Program-made: the position numbers and the translations under genes
Assembly (NCBI GenBank): GCA_964471595.1
Contig: CAYYGN010000011.1
Span: 22,469 to 86,468, forward strand
Length of the DNA stretch: 64,000 bases
Reading direction: 5' to 3'
DNA from: JAGNXB01 sp964471595
GTDB lineage: Bacteria > Bacteroidota > Bacteroidia > Chitinophagales > Saprospiraceae
Notes under the pieces: generated by a model
Seen by the model: only the letters and a program-made list of their open reading frames with translations
Database searches by the model: none
What the model was told of the DNA's origin: nothing
Shown here: positions 61,820 to 64,000 of the stretch, piece by piece
Layout: each line of letters begins with the position of its first letter
Numbering within the stretch: the first letter of the stretch is position 1

Positions 61820-63115
61820 ATGAAAGATCGGTTCTTTACCATTCTCGTTTTTTTGATCTTTGTAAACGCAAACCTGGCAGGCCAATGGGTGGTAAAGCAT
61901 GTAGAGGTCCAGGGACAAACGATCTATGATCTGAAGATGCTTTCTCAAGGAATTGGGATGGCTGTGGGGGGTGCCGGATTGATCCTTCGTTCCGACGATT
62001 ATGGAGAGAACTGGACCCCAATTCCTTGCAATGTAAACAGAAATTTCTTTCAAATCGGCTTGATCTCTGCAGACATGATAGTTGCTCGCGGGGACAACGA
62101 GCAAAGGGATGGGTCTATTTATAAATCTGTGGATGGAGGTTATACTTGGGATATTGTATATACCCATTATAGCGATTTATTTTCTTTGCATTTTTTCAAT
62201 GACTCAGTTGGGTTGGCATCAGGCACCAATGCGATCATTCGGTCTGCAGATGGAGGAAGTACCTGGACAACGGTATATGATATTCCTGTGTTCACAAATT
62301 ACAAAGCGGGATTGGTCTGGGTGGATGTTGCTTCAGATTCTGTGGCCTATGCAGGCATCCTCGTCTGGAATGACGGTTTGAAAAACATTACCAGATTTTT
62401 ACTTAAGTCCGTTGATGCGGGAATGACATGGGAAAAGATTATTTCGTTAGGGGATGGCTCTGGTTACTGCGAAATGTACTTTTATAATGAGTGGAACGGA
62501 TTTTTTGATTGGGACTTTTTGAATAGAACACTTGATGGCGGGATGACTTGGGATACGACAAATAATATTGGATCTGTCGTGGATATAAGTATGCCTTCCC
62601 CTGACAAAGTCTATACGGTCAACCATCCTGTGGCTTATATCCAGGAAGGCGATGTTCCGACAGAATTTGCCATCTGTTCCTCAGAGGATGGTGGATTGAC
62701 CTGGCTGGGCGACCTGTCTCCAGGAGCGCACCTTGAAGCGATACATTTTATTAATGATTCTGTAGGATTCGTGGCAGGTGATCACAGTTTGATCATGAAG
62801 ACGGAACACGGAGGAGGCCCTATACAGGGTGAATATCCCTGGCACTTGTACACGAGTATTATGAATGAGACGGATAATATGTTCGAATTTACACTCTACC
62901 CCAATCCTGCTCAAGGTACAGTCCAAATTGATTTTGGGAATGAATCAACTTGTTTTCTGCGTGGAGTCGATATTAACGGACGGATAGTCATTGAACAAAT
63001 AAACTACCCATCCAATGAACCAATGGACATTCAACATCTTTCTTCGGGGATGTACTTCATTCTGGCGATTTTGGAGGATGGTGCGGTGCGTACAGGCAAG
63101 CTGTTGGTCAAATAG
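61820..63115 (+). CDS. Secreted Ycf48/BNR-repeat protein with type IX sorting domain
   Basis: A 431-residue exported protein: signal peptide ending NLAGQ, repeated BNR/Ycf48 propeller units marked by SxDxGxTW (SDDYGENW, SVDGGYTW, SADGGSTW, SVDAGMTW, TLDGGMTW, SEDGGLTW), and a C-terminal sorting domain YPNPAQGTVQIDF...VDINGR...SGMYFILAILEDG. It is probably exported through SprA and held at the cell surface. It starts 11 nt after the previous stop codon. Confidence 0.85.
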   Translation: MKDRFFTILVFLIFVNANLAGQWVVKHVEVQGQTIYDLKMLSQGIGMAVGGAGLILRSDDYGENWTPIPCNVNRNFFQIGLISADMIVARGDNEQRDGSIYKSVDGGYTWDIVYTHYSDLFSLHFFNDSVGLASGTNAIIRSADGGSTWTTVYDIPVFTNYKAGLVWVDVASDSVAYAGILVWNDGLKNITRFLLKSVDAGMTWEKIISLGDGSGYCEMYFYNEWNGFFDWDFLNRTLDGGMTWDTTNNIGSVVDISMPSPDKVYTVNHPVAYIQEGDVPTEFAICSSEDGGLTWLGDLSPGAHLEAIHFINDSVGFVAGDHSLIMKTEHGGGPIQGEYPWHLYTSIMNETDNMFEFTLYPNPAQGTVQIDFGNESTCFLRGVDINGRIVIEQINYPSNEPMDIQHLSSGMYFILAILEDGAVRTGKLLVK

Positions 63116-63902
63116 ATCAGATCATCGGGTCAGGGGATTTATTCCCGAGGCATTGAATGATGTCCTGGATGAGTTGGGTGAGCGATGTGATTAATTCCTG
63201 GAAGATATTCGCATCCTTGACAGTATCCTTGTCGAGGATGGTGTTCTGGATTCCCTGGATGCCCTTTTATACGCCAACCTGGCGGATAGTCTGGATCAGA
63301 TTTTGACTGAACTGACAGAAATCCGGGGTTCTTATTTGGATACCATTGAGGGCAGATTGGACTACTTGTATTCCCGATTGGACAGTATTGAACCGGTGGA
63401 ACATTTTGATGAACAGCTACAAGCCGTAATGAAAATTTGGGTTAGTAATGCACTTCATCCGGAGGATACGTTGACCGCAGGTCAGGTTTCGGCATTGGAT
63501 GAAGGGGGGCAGTCATGTCGGTTTGCAGATGGGCCTGCGGTAGTAATGGCAAGGGCCATGCTGCTGATGCGAGGCCTGAATCAACCCACAGGAGATCATC
63601 CGGATTGTCTGGAGGAGTTGAATGGTGAAGCGGAAGTCCGGAACATGGGTGAAGCCGGAATGTGGAGATTGGTGCCAACCGTCACCAATGGTTCAAGTAG
63701 ATTAGAGCGAATTCAGCCATTGCGTACCGATACAGAAGTAATACTGGAGGTCTTTGACCAAAATGGCCATTGTCATTACAAAGGCGTTTGCAATGGCAAC
63801 AAGCAATGGCTGGATTTTGCGGGTATCCCCGGAGGAGGATATTTTATCCGGATTTCCGAGCGTGAACGACCTCCTGTCATCATCAGGATGGTAAAAATCT
63901 GA
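63116..63902 (+). pseudogene. Degenerate 3' remnant of a secreted sorting-domain protein
   Basis: The frame ending at 63902 is open back to a TAA at 63192-63194, and similar Leu/Asp-rich sequence (PEALNDVLDELGERCD) lies just before that stop in the same frame. There is no good start codon or signal peptide; a TTG at 63303 is the first candidate. Residues near the end (VILEVFDQNGHCHYKG...FAGIPGGGYFIRISE) match the shape of a type IX sorting tail. This looks like the tail of a large secreted protein broken by a stop codon. Confidence 0.5.
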
Positions 63903-63913
63903 CTGTGCATCCA

Positions 63914-63942
63914 GGGGCCGATCTGTGACCGAAGTCGGCCCC
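63914..63942 (+). terminator. Hairpin at the end of the 63 kb remnant
   Basis: Eight-bp stem GGGGCCGA/TCGGCCCC with a 13-nt loop, then TTATTA. Likely terminator 11 nt after the stop codon. Confidence 0.6.
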
Positions 63943-64000
63943 TTATTAGTCGTCCCTTAATAACGGATATTCCGATCTTAACCGGTTGAAATATATTGAG

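Overview
The window comes from a Bacteroidota chromosome, most likely a member of class Saprospiria (Lewinella/Haliscomenobacter relatives). The placement is my inference from gene content: the giant type IX secretion/gliding protein SprA, gliding genes gldD and gldE in the Bacteroidota order mutY-ssb-gldE-gldD, secreted proteins with type IX C-terminal sorting tails, a V-type ATPase operon of the reduced Bacteroidota type, and Bacteroidota-like -7 promoter boxes (TAnnTTTG). It looks like a draft or metagenome scaffold, because it has three runs of exactly 100 N, each inside a repeat.

Layout. 1-7.9 kb: 3' end of a B12-dependent ribonucleotide reductase; murI and two OmpH/Skp chaperones on the minus strand; a truncated aldehyde-dehydrogenase-like protein, a class A penicillin-binding protein and ruvA on the plus strand. 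8.0-15.2 kb: sprA. 15.2-20.2 kb: SF1 helicase, adenosine deaminase, thioredoxin-like lipid- or surface-associated protein and a DUF1801 protein, all minus. 20.5-24.0 kb: an AT-rich accessory island of small paralogous lipoproteins with conserved ends and variable centres. 24.2-32.0 kb: a small SRPBCC protein and the V-ATPase operon E-(DUF2764)-A-B-D-I-K. 32.2-42.2 kb: a C25-protease-like type IX cargo protein, SRPBCC/GyrI-like protein, phosphatidylserine synthase, GCS2-CBS protein, an MtfA-like protein without its zinc motif, gamma carbonic anhydrase-like protein, Bax-inhibitor-1 protein and DUF2461 protein. 42.2-42.8 kb: tRNA-Ser(CGA) and tandem hairpin repeats with two gaps. 43.0-51.2 kb: EF-G-like GTPase, smpB, gldD, gldE, ssb, mutY and an AbgT transporter. 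51.2-60.9 kb: a 2-oxoacid dehydrogenase E2, PEP carboxykinase, cysQ, a PD40 lipoprotein, DAHP synthase/chorismate mutase, cytochrome c, anmK, an epimerase-like protein and an outer-membrane barrel. 61.3-63.9 kb: AT-rich secreted or degenerate type IX cargo genes.

Most of the window is housekeeping: envelope synthesis (murI, PBP, pssA, anmK), outer-membrane protein folding and secretion (OmpH pair, sprA, gldD/E), DNA repair (ruvA, mutY, ssb), ribosome rescue (smpB) and central metabolism. The strongest unexplained signal is the 20.6-22.8 kb lipoprotein array. Four tandem copies carry every pairing of two signal-peptide types with two versions of a downstream cysteine-rich segment, as expected from recombinational shuffling. 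One copy is frameshifted at a C tract and another is interrupted by an assembly gap. Other observations: a TAYCTTYG box lying only 3-5 nt upstream of several start codons (possible leaderless transcription), compensatory changes in the hairpin repeats beside tRNA-Ser, sodium-type ligands in the V-ATPase K subunit, and several enzyme-fold proteins that seem to have lost catalytic residues.
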